This document shows, one piece after another, positions 8,972-20,195 of a DNA stretch of 32,663 nucleotides. Positions within the stretch are counted from its first letter, which is position 1; the number at the start of each line of letters is the position of its first letter. The notes beneath the pieces were generated by a model. It made no database searches and was not told the origin of the DNA. It was given only the letters and a program-made list of their open reading frames with translations. Source of the stretch: Bremia lactucae (Eukaryota; Oomycota; Peronosporomycetes; Peronosporales; Peronosporaceae); NCBI RefSeq assembly GCF_004359215.1, contig NC_090624.1:2109623-2142285 (forward strand). The letters are read 5' to 3'. Made by a program: the position numbers and the translations under genes.

Positions 8972-10320
8972 TTGAATGCCTCGGTTTATTACGAATCAAT
9001 AAAAGGCGCTTATACTCTTGATCTGAATGCGCCTCCGAAGTTAACTTCAGAGATAACTCAACTACCAACCCTAGAATCCAAGCGATTCTTGAGAGATCTG
9101 CTTAGTGCCAGAATCAAGCAGATCTGCGTACTTGTCACAGAGGACGGATACGTAATCGGTATTTGGTCAGCGGTATATTTTTGCAGAGAACGGCGGGTTC
9201 TGAGCAGCTCATCGATGGACCAAAGTGTCCTCGATGTGAAGACTCGGATTGAAAGATACACTACTCAATCTTGGGAGTCACTCAAGGGAAATCCTCTATA
9301 CGAGAATTTAATAGAATTCAGGGATGTATTCCCTGAAGCAGTTCCATTCGCGACTGCAGTAGTTCTGGAGTCAAGAGTAAGAACGGTCTACCTCTACTTC
9401 CTTTTGATTAGCTTCGTTAAGAAGGATGCGAGTTGCTTAAGGATAAAGGCACTCGACATGAGATCGAGCTCAAACCGGGCTCGAGGTACTGTGTCATGAA
9501 GCAGTGGCAACTGCCTCGTGAACAAGTACTTGCGATCGATAAATTCTTTATCGATCGATTAAAAGGGGGTCATGTAAGGGAGCCAACCTTCCCACATAGC
9601 TCTCCGACCTTCTGTGTGAAAGGCCACAGGAAGGTGGCGGATAGTGCATGCATTCAATAAAATAAATGCTGCAACGGTACCGGGTCAAACGCCGATACCT
9701 AGAAAAGACGTAATCATAGATGGTATGTCTAAGAGTACCATCTTTTCGTCTATGGATCTGATAGATAAGATTATCAGATCCTTATCCGTGAACGGGACAT
9801 CCCGTACACAGTAGTGAGCACTCCCAGTTGGATGCTCTGGGAATAGCTAGTAATACCACAGGCGCCCCTGCAGCATTCAACAGATGCGTAACGAATCTGT
9901 TAGAAGACCGGTGCGAGAATTCGCACCGAGTTATTTAGACGATGTATCCGTTCATAGCCGGGCCAGGACAGTTAGACGGACGTGGAAGCTCATAAAACTC
10001 ACGTTTGTCAGGTTCTTACACTCACGCGAAACCACTAGCTGTTCGCAAATCTTGAGAGGTGTATATTCGCTGCAAGCAAAATACCAATTTTGAGTGCATC
10101 GTCGGTAAACACAGCGTGCGCCCTGATTTAGTAAAGCTCAAGGCAATTACCGACTGGCCAGTTCCAGTCAATGTCAAGGGACTTAGAAAGTTACTTGGAC
10201 TAGCGGCGTACTTGCACAAGTACTCACGCAATTATGCCGAGATGACAGTTCATCGCTCTCGTCTCCTGATAAAAACGAAAAATGGAACGCTAATTGTCAG
10301 CGTTCCTTTGCAGGCATCAA
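8972..10320 (+). pseudogene. E1 reverse transcriptase remnant
   Basis: The pre-RT segment contains SVLDVKTRIERYTTQSW (near 9227), also found in E2. The RT fingers start near 9433 (QLPREQVLAIDKFF, then SPTFCV). The catalytic box is YLDD at 9932-9943. The thumb/connection follows near 10100-10240 (LRKLLGLAAYLHKYS). Stops and frame changes near 9500, 9658 and 9780-9880 break the protein, and part of the palm between 9660 and 9880 is badly scrambled. RT copies element RNA into DNA; this copy is dead. Confidence 0.85.
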
Positions 10321-10327
10321 GCAAAGC

Positions 10328-10740
10328 TTGATGCAATCGCCCATCTTGGTAATTGCAGACCAAGACAGACCATTTCATGTGGTATGTGACGCCAGCGATT
10401 TCGCAATCGGCTGTGCGTTAATGCAATACGATACAGACGGCACGGAGCGCGTCGTCTGTTACCAATCGCGTCAGCTGCAACCAGCTGAACGCAATTACCC
10501 AGTGCATGACAAGGAACTCCTTGCCATGAAATATGCATTGGCTAAATTTAGGGTCTACCTCCTAGGAGATAGACCGTTCATCGTATATACGGACCATGCG
10601 TCATTACGCACGGCCGTCAACAGCCCACACCTCTCGCAAAGAATGGCGAGGTGGCTATCCTTCTTCGCGGAGTATAACTTCTCCGTTGAATATAAACGAG
10701 GACGACGCAGACCAGATTTCAAGCCGGCGGTTCATCCCAA
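10328..10740 (+). pseudogene. E1 RNase H domain (best-preserved part)
   Basis: An open segment with the RNase H set of acidic residues: Asp in VVCDASDFAIGCALMQ, Glu in HDKELLAMKYAL, and Asp in VYTDHASLR. This domain removes the RNA strand of the RNA-DNA hybrid. The frame stays open to 11056, into the integrase N-terminal region, so this is the longest intact stretch of E1 pol. The normal linker sequence after SVEYKRGR is altered. Confidence 0.85.
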
Positions 10741-11755
10741 CATCGAAAATAATTTCACTCATTACAAGTATTTCGTCGTCAAGTTGTTTGATGAAATAAT
10801 AAAAGCCTACACAGATGATAAAGACCTTCTGCGTTTAATGTGTCATGTGATGAATTTACCCAATAAATTTTTTAAAGATTTTCAAGCTTTATATCGATCG
10901 TTATCCGATCGGTACACAACACGCAACGGCTTACTGTATTACATAGCCGTTGCCGGCGACACTCCACGTGTCGTCGTCCCATCTCACAATGATTTGCGCT
11001 TGCTCATCATGTATGAGTATTACGATGCACCAACAAGTGGCATCGTGGACGGGTGAGAACTTATCTCACAGTAAGTCGCGACTTTTACTGGCCTCGCCAG
11101 TATCGGTTCGTGCGCAAGTACATTCGTACTTGCGAGGTATGTCAACGGGTGAAGCCTAGCCCTTCATCCCGTGCACCTCTCCAATCTCTACCTCTTCGAG
11201 CAGAATGTTGGCAGCCCGTATCTATGGATTTCGTCTTCGGCGCGAAGACGATCACAAAAAAATGGAATTCTTGTTTTGGTTGACAGATTCAGCAAGATGG
11301 TACATCTTGCTGCAGTACCAGAGTCAATCACGGCTCCGGTCTGCGCCCGTGTCTTTATCGATATGGTATTCAGACACGTTTTACCCCGTGAACTGTCTCC
11401 GATAGATTCACGGCGGAGTTTTGGCAATACGTGTTGCGATCTCTTGGAACACGGCTGACTATGTCAACTTCAGATTATTCAGTAACAGATGGTCAGACGG
11501 AACGCGTTAATCGCGCCCTCGAAAAGATACTTCAAGTTTACGTCCAATCGTATACGAATTGGAGCGAGTTTTTACAGATGGTAGAATTCGCCATCAATAA
11601 TTCGGTGCATGCGTCTACAACGTATACACCGCTCTTTGTAAATGGCTTACGCCACCCACGTATACCCACTCAATTAGAGGGATCTTCTAGTTTAAGGGAC
11701 TCGCACGAGCAAAACCATTTCTGGCTCGTGCTCATCACGCGCCGAATTTAACAAC
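10740..11755 (+). pseudogene. E1 integrase remnant
   Basis: The zinc-binding region keeps CEVCQR (near 11134) but the upstream His pair is degraded. The DDE core is spread over several frames: the first Asp in VSMDFVFG (near 11219), a broken second part at 11275-11460, and a Glu-bearing segment TDGQTERVNRALE (near 11487), followed by FAINNSVHASTTYTP. At least three frame changes are needed. Integrase inserts the cDNA copy into the genome; this copy is inactive. Confidence 0.82.
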
Positions 11756-12556
11756 GACGCGATTGATGTCGATGTCGAAGCAATCGACATCGAAGATATA
11801 AAAACTCTCCTGGTAGGGCGTAAGAAGCGCACTGGAAAAGACAAAACAAACGAATCAGCAGGGGACTTTCTGCTGGATCGAAAATTAGTAGTCCGTTTCG
11901 TACAGGATTTCATTGCTAACGCGGGAGACCATCAGAAGCGTAACGCAGACAAACATGGAAGAGCAAATGTTCTTTCATTTAAAATTATTGACCTAGTACT
12001 ACTGTCTACGGTAAACTTACCGAAGCATGTAGTCACTAATGTGGGTAGTAGTAAACTAGTACCAAGTTTATTTGGCCTTTCCGTGAACTGCATCGCAGAA
12101 GCAACGCGTACACAATAGAATTGACACGTAGGATGCGAACGCATCGTACGTCTTACGTTGGTCGGCTCCGCCCGAACCATCAGTACGCGGTTTCTTCCGA
12201 GGACAAATCTGACCGCCCCCCTATCAAGAATCCCCGAAAGATTATTGTGATTGCGATTCAGACTCATACGTTGAGTCTATAGATTCTCATGCCAAATCCG
12301 AAGTTCCTCGAAATCGCGACGAGCTGACTACAGCTCGTTACGAAGTGCGTGATACTTCGGTTCGTACTCCAATATCGAGTACACACTTTTTAAACGGTAT
12401 TCCAACCGTTCATTACGGTGAGTCTGCACCGTCTGTTCCATGGAGGTAGTGGAAGGGGTTGTTGAACTTCGACTCTAGATCTGACACACAGGTCGGATCT
12501 TATTTTTTCTCCTCCACCACAACCATTGATGGATTCCCACGGTGGTTAAGTAACGT

Positions 12557-12730
12557 TTCCTTGTGGAACGCATCTTAGACCACCGTGATGTGAAGGGGTA
12601 GCAGACGAGTTATCTTGTTCGCTGGCGCGGTTATCTACATTCGCATGACAGCTGGGAACGAGGTTCCCAGTTGGTTGATGACGTTGAGGGCCTCGTCCGT
12701 CAGTATGATGAGACCCATCCGATTGTTTAG
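12557..12730 (+). pseudogene. E1 C-terminal chromodomain
   Basis: The frame beginning FLVERILDHRDV, interrupted by TAG at 12599-12601, continues as YLVRWRGYLHSHDSWE and ends near 12728. The aromatic and Trp positions (YLVRWRGY, DSWE) are those of chromodomains fused to chromoviral integrases, which guide integration to modified histones. Between integrase and this domain (11755-12556) the frames are scrambled. It places E1 in the chromovirus branch. Confidence 0.8.
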
Positions 12731-12759
12731 AAGGTCTATTGGAAAACACGCGCCCTGGC

Positions 12760-13775
12760 GCCTGTAAATCGATTGCAAAACGTCAATCGCATCGCGCATC
12801 TCGATAAAGATCCGAGCCCTTTCCCAGGGCGAAGAAAGAAAATAAACATACCCTTTAACTCGTTTCGTGTTGTCAACAAAACACGAAATGGATCACCCCA
12901 CGTGAGGCATGGAAGTCCTGCCTCACAAGACAACCGATGCAATTTATATCTTGCACCGGTTAGAGTTCGATTTTAGCCTTAACGCGAATCGCTTTAAGTC
13001 TTTTCAGCCAGGCTTTGCGTCCAATGTCTTTGACATTGCGAATGAAAGCGCTCCAGGCTTGCATAAGCGAGGCTTTATCCTGCTTATTGTTGCCACTACC
13101 ATCGATGCTTAAAAAAAGCATTGAGAAAAAAATCTTCCTCAGCGCGAAAGTTCATCGGGCTGGGTCAATGCCATGTAGCTTTGTCGCAGTAAATAAAGGA
13201 TATTTTATTGTGAGGAGTAGTCTCTCCAGACAAGCTAATAATTAGGTGTTCGAGCAAAAGCCACAGCTTCTTCTCAGAGGCAAGACGAGACATTTTAGTG
13301 TCTACGATTCCCTGAGTGGCACTCACTGAAGTAGGGGTACAACAATAACGTTTATTACGATGGCTTACGCCATCGTCATCACCACGCACAGAAATATGTG
13401 CGGGTGACGGCACGGCAGACGGTGCTGGCGAAGAGGGATCATCCTCATCGTCGGAACCGAATTTTCTATAGCGAATGCTACTTGCACGTCTATCCGATTG
13501 AGCCCCCTCATTCGAAGGATCATAGGCATGACAACGTGCAGGCGACTGTGTTACTCTCCCAGAGTCGGCCATTTAGTCCGACTCGCATTCAGAGTCGACC
13601 GCCAAAGAAGGGTCGCACTCACTCGCAACAATTGGTGTTGCGGGAAAAGACGATACTACGGCGCACGAATTTTCTGCCACAAGAGACACTTATGCGTCGC
13701 CCGCAGCTGCATGTACCGCAGCCGAAAGGTTCTGCGCTATTCGCTGACCGCATGGACTCGTTAAACATGCAATAA
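12760..13775 (-). pseudogene. Antisense accessory ORF remnant in E1
   Basis: On the strand opposite to pol, between the chromodomain and 3' LTR, is a run of coding-like pieces. The best is 135 codons at 13572-13165, rich in Ser, Asp, Ala and Pro with an acidic patch (SDDEDDPSS) and followed by SRLASEKKLWLLLEHLI. Upstream (13770-13575) are Ser/Ala/Asp-rich pieces in more than one frame. Downstream, 13130-12960, is another helical piece (KASLMQAWSAFIRNVKD). The series starts about 110 bp from the LTR and converges on pol. Element E4 has the same arrangement. No known domain was recognised. It may be an accessory gene decayed along with the element; low-complexity shadow coding is the alternative. 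Confidence 0.45.
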
Positions 13776-13871
13776 AATTAAAGATAATGGTTATGACCTA
13801 TCAACACCGTTTTCAAGTAAGTGGTCGTATTGTGACCACCCTATTCAATGACAGTCAGAATGATTGTCGTT

Positions 13872-13884
13872 AAAGGAAGGGTGA
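13872..13884 (+). other. E1 polypurine tract
   Basis: AAAGGAAGGGTGA lies directly before the TGTAACGG start of the 3' LTR, the expected place for the plus-strand primer of an LTR retrotransposon. One T interrupts the purine run. Confidence 0.7.
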
Positions 13885-14320
13885 TGTAACGGGTGTACCG
13901 TTACATGAAATTAAAATGAAAGGTTGTTTTTAAATTTATAAAAGGTAGAGAATATTTGGAGAATATTACTTTACATGGTATTATTCTAAAAGCTTATCCA
14001 TTAGTCGATATAGGCTATTTTATTTACTTGAACCGCGGTTCAGTTAGCACTGGACGCGCGCAAAGAGAGAGACAGATAATACTTTATTACATGTTTGTAT
14101 TAGTATACATTTAGGTTAGTAGTAAATCGATAGAAGCAGAAAAAAAACTTGATTATATTAGATACAGTTTTACGCTTAACTCTCTTTAAAAAAAGGTTTT
14201 TATAAAAAGTCTTCCTCTGCGCGTACTAGTGTACGTGAAGTGACGTGCGGCACCACTTGCACTGAAGCTGTGCAAAGTGGACTTGTACTGAAGTAGTACA
14301 AGTCAGCAGTGCCCCTTTCA
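13885..14320 (+). repeat. E1 3' LTR
   Basis: Matches the 5' LTR with scattered differences. It begins with a perfect palindrome TGTAACGG-GTGTA-CCGTTACA (13885-13905). Its end reads CCCCTTTCA where the 5' LTR has CCCCGTTACA, so the last bases are eroded or cut. The second late hairpin, ACTTGTACT/AGTACAAGT (near 14281-14304), is perfect here and degraded in the 5' LTR; the TTGCACTG hairpin shows the opposite. Confidence 0.87.
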
Positions 14321-15102
14321 GACAGGGTCACGAGGGCAAGTTTTTGAACTATGTGCCTTATTCTCCATTGCACCGAGCACAGTGAGGGGCTCTCCCCCGC
14401 TAAGACTCGGGCTGCGCACAAACGATACTGGCGTCCGAAGATGGCGCAGTCCGATTATACAAAAAGGTGTCTCACCCGTACTGGCGTGGACACTGTTATT
14501 CATTGCGAACTCCACAAAGGGCAATTGTTGCTCCAATTTTTGAAATCGCTATCGTGCGTAATACATCCGGCACGACCCTATTGCTCGTTCTGTTTGGCCC
14601 TCGGTCTGGGGATGACCTGAGGTCGACATGTGGAGCTTGCTACCTAGCAGCTCAAACACAAGTCGCCAAAAACAGACGTAAAACGTGGATCCCGGTCCGA
14701 TACACGGACCAGGCATCCTGTGTACTCGGTTTACATGATCCAGGAATAAGAGATCTGCCTCCTTGCCTGTGATCGATGTTATCATGGTGATACATGCACT
14801 CTTTTGCTCAGTCTGTCTTTCAAGACGACGAGCCCCGTCCAACCCTTATGATCGGGAGGCATGCCAAACCTGAAGTCCAGATTTACTGACTTACAACAAT
14901 CCGTTGAGATCGGTAGCGGCTTCAGTAGCGCACTGCTGGACGATGTAAGCTTATTGCGCTGACACTGTTCACAAGAGCAAATATAGTTGGCCACCCATCG
15001 ATATATGTGTGGCCTCCAAAATTTCTCTGACACTTTTAAAAATGTCTCTTTACGGCCTGGATGCCCATTCAGTCGCGCATCATTGAGCTTGTGGAGGATC
15101 AT
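14321..15102 (-). pseudogene. E2 integrase remnant, 3'-truncated
   Basis: From 15102 down: a zinc-binding region with HPGRKE and CEQCQR, the first catalytic Asp in VNLDFRFG, a scrambled middle with HMSTSGHPQTEGQTER (near 14605), and VEFAMNNSVHAST near 14490. It stops at the junction with E1. Several frame changes separate the pieces. Confidence 0.82.
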
Positions 15103-15402
15103 CAGCTTGAGATTTGTGTCATGACAAAGATTCTCCAGGGATCACATGGTGACAGCTGATGCCAATCATGCCATCGCTATAGCTAAAGCGATCTAGCTTA
15201 GCTTTCAGGTGCGACGGAAGGTTCGCCTTTCGTCAACCGAAGTGATCCAACAGCAGGCGACAATGTTCGTCCTGACTGTAGCACTTCTTTATTTCGGAGG
15301 GCAATGAGCTCGTCACGTGGTAGACCTTCATGGCTGCCAATGTTGACGGCTGAAATTGTGCCTTAGCACGAGACACATGTTTCTGGTGTCTTACCTAGAA
15401 GT

Positions 15403-16860
15403 CTAGTCTGCGCGACAACGCGTCAGCCAAGACATTCGACTTACCCGGCTTATATTATACTTTGAAATTAAATGCAGAGAATAATGTAAGCCAACTTGAT
15501 ATCTAGGCGAGAGGTGCGGTGAGTTTTTTGCGGTCCGCAATGAGGCGTGATCGGCATAGACAACAAATGGTTCGGTGCCCAATAGGTGCACTCGAAACTT
15601 GACAAGAGCATACTTCATTGAAAGTAGCTCTTTGTCATGCACGGACAGTTCAGTTCCACGGCTTTTAAAAGCCGTGACTGATAAGAGGTGACGCTGTCAA
15701 CGCCGTCGTCATCCTTTTGCATGAGCGCGCTGCAGATTGCAAAATTACTTGCCTCGCAGATGACGCTAAAGAGCTTATTCGCGTCTGGCAATGCCAAGAC
15801 CGGTGCCTCTACAAAATACTGCTTCACTGACGTGGACGCATCATCTTGTTCATTTAATCAAACCCATTCTGCGTCCTTTTTATAAGGTTATATAACAATT
15901 TAATTTGCCCAGCACTTGCTATATTTATGCAAGTAATTAGTGAGCCCTAGGAATTGGCGCAAATCCTTCACATGCCGTGGGATATTGGCCATTCCTTTAC
16001 TGACTTTTACCTTATCTGGGTCTGCTCGTTCACCATGTGTACCTACGATGCAACCAAGCACAGGCATCTCAGCTACCCCAATGACACACTTTTGCGAGTT
16101 GACGTACAATGGGTGTCCTTCAAAGTCTGCAACACAGCGTCTAAATAAACGCTTGTGCGACTCTAGTGCACTCAGCCCGTCCTCGGCCCTACTATGCACG
16201 AGTACATCGTCAAAGTAATGGGGCGCGTAGACACGGTGCTGACGCATCACGTGAGCCACCACTCGGTTGAATGTCGCTGATGCTTTTTTCAAACCTTGAG
16301 GCATCACAAGCCATCCCAAAGCATACCGCTTGGGGTGCTTGCTGCCGTTTTGGCTACATTAAACTCTCTAATGAGTACCTGATAGTAGCCATCCTTGGTT
16401 GACATTCCCATGGAGTTCAACAAAACATCTTTCCGGGAGATTGGCATTTGAGCCGGTAGGGTCGCCGTGTTCTGCTTATTGTAAGCATGAATTACGCGCC
16501 ATCCACCTGTGGCATTACGCACACAAAAGGTCGGGCTGCAGTGAGGCGATTTGTTCTCCCGTACATGTTCCGCCTAGGCTTGCTTGTCGAAGAACTCATC
16601 GATATTATCGACTTGTTCTTTCGGCAACGGCCATTGCCTGGTCCCACAATACTTGGTGCCAGGTTCGAGATCCATTCGTGCCCGATGCCCATATCTGCTT
16701 GTAGGCGGCTCGGCACTTCTTCTAAAAACACATCGCGATGATTCCACAGAATCTCAAAGAACGGACTGTCTCTCAAGATCCCAACCTTGAGCAGCAAACC
16801 ACTTCTTTTTGTCCGTTTCTAGGACGCTCTCGTCCATTTTGGACGATGATCAACAGCCCA
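15403..16860 (-). pseudogene. E2 reverse transcriptase and RNase H remnant
   Basis: From 16860 down. The fingers start near 16580, with SPTFCVRN just after (near 16520). RT sequence follows at 16522-16304. A long open palm/thumb segment (16319-15900) keeps the catalytic YFDD (16217-16206) and ends with LRQFLGLTNYLHKYS. RNase H runs from 15827, with VICEASNFAICSALMQ (the first acidic residue is Glu, not the usual Asp), KELLSMKYALVKF and YADHASL. Frame changes near 16310 and 15640 break the chain. RT here is better kept than in E1. Confidence 0.85.
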
Positions 16861-16887
16861 CCAAGTAAAATTTGTCTTAAGTGACTT

Positions 16888-17970
16888 TCAGGATTGAGTA
16901 GTATCTCTCTCAACCCGAGTCTTCACATCAAGGACACTTTCGTCAATCGATAAGCTGCAGTTCTCTTCTGGAACTGGTGTGACAATTTCGTGGACCTTTC
17001 CTTCCTTTAATTCGGCAAGAAACAGATCCCACGACATCTCCGGGAGATTAACTATCTCCTCGGCAGATTTAAAGACTTGCCGGAGCACCTCAACTGAGGA
17101 TGCCTCCGCAATTTCGTCTTTGACGGCCTCGAACACCTCGTTCGAAGGCCCGTCCTCTTCATTAGAGACTGATCCAAAGGTCACTCGTTTAGACGTGCCT
17201 TTTATCGTCCTAATCTGTCGAGTTCTCGTTCTTTGAGTCACCACGACCTTTGTCTGGGAAGCGGGTGCCGTTACTCTCCTGGCTAACGCATTCCTTCCAA
17301 CCGCACCAGGCTCTAGGCACTGTGCCGGTTCATGCGACGCTTGACTTACTGTCAGCTCGCTATCTACTGCCACAGGCTTTCGGCTCTGTTCAGGACATCC
17401 GAATGCATAACTACTTGTCATCGGAATTTTCACTCACCAGTCTTTCCGAGCTTGGTAGGACTCTGTGTCACCTGACTTCCTGTCCGTACGCTTTCTACTA
17501 CACCAGGCTTCAGACTCTGGGAAAGATATAAAGACGTTTGACAGATCGTCAAAGCACCCTTAACTGCGTCTGACACGACATCAGTTGCATATGCCTCTCG
17601 CAGGAGCACATCCTTTCCTGTGCCCTGCGTAGAGTTAGCAATTGTGCTTTTACGCTAGTCTATCCATACTTGGGGTTTTGCCAACCATGGCATGCCTAGG
17701 ATGAGATCATACGGACTCCCCATACCTAGCACTGGAGACTTCTCTTTACAAGAGAAGCCACTAAAGCTGAAGGCGAGTTCAACTTGAACTCCCTCAGACT
17801 TTACGAGCGCGCCGTTCGCTAAACGAACAGTCGCCTCTTCTCGCTTGCTATCCTAACAAAGCGACTCAACCACCGCCGGTCTCTTTCATAGAGCCGCGTG
17901 TTGTACAAATTCTGTGATGCACCCGAATTCACAAGGAGGGTCATCACATGTTCATAGCCTCGTAATCAAG
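16888..17970 (-). pseudogene. E2 protease region and pre-RT linker
   Basis: The protease active-site loop reads VNSGASQN near 17920: the catalytic Asp has become Asn (AAT). The flap/end signature YDLILGMPWL is at about 17707-17678. A Ser/Thr/Val-rich linker open from 17433 to 16888 carries SVLDVKTRVERDTTQS, matching E1. Stops near 17650 and 17525 break the frame. The Asp-to-Asn change alone would abolish protease activity. Confidence 0.72.
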
Positions 17971-17972
17971 CG

Positions 17973-19060
17973 CTATAGACCAGTAGTGTTGGGGTCCAAA
18001 ATGCACCCCGCTCTTACCGCGCTCCTGCATTCCCGACCCCTGTGGTCGATGCAAAAATCATGCGTCTCGCACACTGGTGCTTGCCATCGCCGTTCGGGAA
18101 GGGTGGGCGTCTTAGCCCCAGCAGGGACTCTGGCATAGCTGTGAGCCATCATATGGCCGAGCTTGCCGCACTTGTAGCATTCTCCATAGGAGTTGCATCC
18201 AACCTCTCGGCCGACGGCTTGTGCCAATCAGTTGCCGATGCATTGTTGAAGGATCGCTTCTCAACTAAGGCAATTTGGGTTTCCTCTTCCACTGTTGACG
18301 GCAACTTTCTAAAAATGGCTGACGCGATGGCATGCTGCAGTCCGTTCATGAACGTGGGTACCTTATTGTGTTCCGGTATCAGACCCACAATAATGGATGC
18401 CGACAGCGAGCGCATCTCCTGCACATATTCTTGCAGGGATTGCTTCCCCTGTTGCGCTCGAAAGAAGCGCGCCTGAAGCAACACTTCGTTGCTCCGTGGC
18501 TGATACATGGCGCGAGTATTTGTCTTAAGAAGATCGCTCATGAAGGGGACGCCTTTTCGTTCGCCATAAGCGCCCACTATGGAGGCCTTACCGCGCAAAT
18601 ACGACATGAAGTACGAAAACATTCATGTATCAACCTCAATGAGCTGCGCCGCACCACATTGCTTCACAGCTAACAGCCAGCAGACGTGTGCGCTGCAGTT
18701 CCATCGAACTTGGGCGGGTCAATCCGAATAGGCCTCGGCTGATGCGGCCGGGCAGAGAGCATTTTAACAGCCCTGTTGAGAGCCTCGCTCTAATCCTGCT
18801 CTCGCCTAAGCTCATTCTGAGTCTTAGTGACGGACTCCGCCGCAGCATGGCTCTGTGCCTCGAACGCGACCCTTCTCTGTCCGAGCACGAACGCCTCAAA
18901 CTACTCCGACTGAATAATATGTTGCTTAGGAGGACTGTTCAAGAGCCTGGCCAGATATTTCTCGCCAAATTCCTGCGCCAAGAGCTGTGCCACCTCCTGA
19001 TGATGTGAGAAATGAGCCCAATCGATATTGAGGCTCATCCTTACTGACACGCTCAAAGAG
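17973..19060 (-). pseudogene. gag: E2 gag remnant
   Basis: The N-terminal part (19040-18636) parallels E3 gag but has stops. The capsid core is the 157-codon piece 18622-18149, with FFRAQQGKQSLQEYVQEM and TFMNGL, typical of the retrotransposon gag domain. The nucleocapsid zinc knuckle near 18190 reads CYKCGKLGHMMAHS, with Ser where the final Cys is expected. Gag would assemble the element's particle; this copy is disrupted by stops and frame changes. Confidence 0.8.
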
Positions 19061-19094
19061 ACGGGTCGTGGGAAAGACTACTAATGGTATCAAG

Positions 19095-19486
19095 TGAAGG
19101 CGGGCGCTTCTATAGCAGCCACGCTCTACTTACACTCACGCCTTCAGGCACAGTGAGGTAGTTAGTGGGCGCCTAAGCGACCGCACCAAACAAACTAGAA
19201 AACTAGAAATCTTAGTTTAAGTGACGGCACTGTAGCGGTAAACCGGCTCCACGTGCGCACTTGTCAACTAGTAAGTGAATATTTTAAGAATGATTTATAT
19301 TTTATCGTATTGAGTATAGAACCTATATAAACCAATCATAAATGCCATCTCTGTATATGCACTGATATGTATTGCGAGCGTATTTTTTGTATACCTCGTA
19401 CCTTGGATGACGCTAGCCGTCATCCCCGTTAATGTGAATGTTCTCCGGTGTATCACATATACAAGGGTGGGCTACAATGTGAAGTA
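19095..19486 (-). repeat. E2 5' LTR, truncated
   Basis: Homologous to the E3 and E4 LTRs over most of their length (for example the ACGCTAGCCGTCATCC block near 19410) in minus orientation. Its inner end at 19095 reads CTTCA followed by TTGATACCA, a degraded version of E3's CTACA plus TTGGTAGCA. Homology stops near 19486, before the TGTAAC start, so about 0.1 kb of the outer LTR end is missing or replaced. Confidence 0.72.
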
Positions 19487-19585
19487 AATAAGGCATCCAA
19501 GAGAATACTTTAGTGGACATTGAAACTTTTAGTAATCATGAAACGCACTTTCATTTTTTTTCCTTAATGAAATCGACTCGAGTAA

Positions 19586-20006
19586 TAGGAAGCTTTTGTG
19601 ACGGGCTAAAATTGCCCTATGTTACACAATCCGTTAAGTACATTTTGTGTTCTTAAGGATGGTAAATTACTTAGTAAAGTAATTAGACTAGGCGTCGCAT
19701 ATCATCCATTATGTAGGCTCGGCACTAGCGATTCCTGGCCGACTTTTGCCATCGCGAGAAGTACGCAACGACAACCGTATTCGCCAATATATCCAAGTCA
19801 GCTTCGTTTAATGTTTGTCGCCATGAGCCAGACAGAAACACGATAAATAAACTCATTTTAGTTTGGGATTAATCACATGGCTAACAATTTCGTTCATGTA
19901 GCCGCCAACGGTATCGCCTTACCGCAATGACAATCAAATGTGCGACATCTGCTTTTCCATGCCTTCGTCCTGCATTTGTGTGGCAATGTGGCACCATGTT
20001 GCCAAC
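19586..20006 (+). repeat. Direct repeat copy A (LTR-like start)
   Basis: Nearly the same as 21293-21723. Both begin with taggaagctt and then TGTGACGGG, and both run to ccaac. The first about 110 bp after TGTGACGGG resemble the outer start of the E3/E4 LTRs; the remainder does not. It may be the start of an LTR from a related family. No gene is supported in it. Confidence 0.75.
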
Positions 20007-20095
20007 TGTAGGCGGGCACGTCGTAATGCGGCCACGCTCTACTTAGCACACACCCTAGCACAGCGAGGAAGCGGTTTGCACCTGTTTCTCTTGCG
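20007..20095 (-). repeat. Minus-strand LTR end running into the gap
   Basis: TGTAGGCGGGCACG onward matches the inner ends of the E3 (20783) and E4 (30759) LTRs. It follows repeat A at ccaac and is cut by the N run. It is probably the 3' LTR of a minus-strand element whose body is in the gap. Confidence 0.7.
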
Positions 20096-20195
20096 NNNNN
20101 NNNNNNNNNNNNNNNNNNNNNNNNNNNNNNNNNNNNNNNNNNNNNNNNNNNNNNNNNNNNNNNNNNNNNNNNNNNNNNNNNNNNNNNNNNNNNNN
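20096..20195. other. Assembly gap (100 N)
   Basis: Exactly 100 N, a conventional scaffold gap of unknown true length. LTR sequence lies on its left and gag on its right, so the missing DNA probably includes the pol region of a retroelement. Confidence 0.98.

Larger units (their letters stand above)
6689..14320 (+). mobile_element. E1: decayed full-length Ty3/gypsy chromovirus
   Basis: Two direct LTRs (6689-7126 and 13885-14320) flank gag, aspartic protease, RT, RNase H, integrase and chromodomain in Ty3/gypsy order. A primer-binding site follows the 5' LTR and a purine tract precedes the 3' LTR. Every gene is interrupted by frameshifts or stops, and the two LTRs differ by many substitutions and indels, so the insertion is old and immobile on its own. 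No target-site duplication is seen: the 5 bp before the element are ttagg and those after are gacag. The right edge abuts a second element in opposite orientation. Confidence 0.9.
14321..19486 (-). mobile_element. E2: truncated inverted Ty3/gypsy element
   Basis: Minus-strand order from the right is LTR, gag, protease, RT, RNase H, integrase. It is related to E1 (shared SVLDVKT and NNSVHAST segments). The left end stops inside the integrase core, exactly where E1's 3' LTR ends; the rest of integrase, chromodomain and 3' LTR are missing and are not found left of E1. Many stops and frameshifts show that it is dead. Confidence 0.85.
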
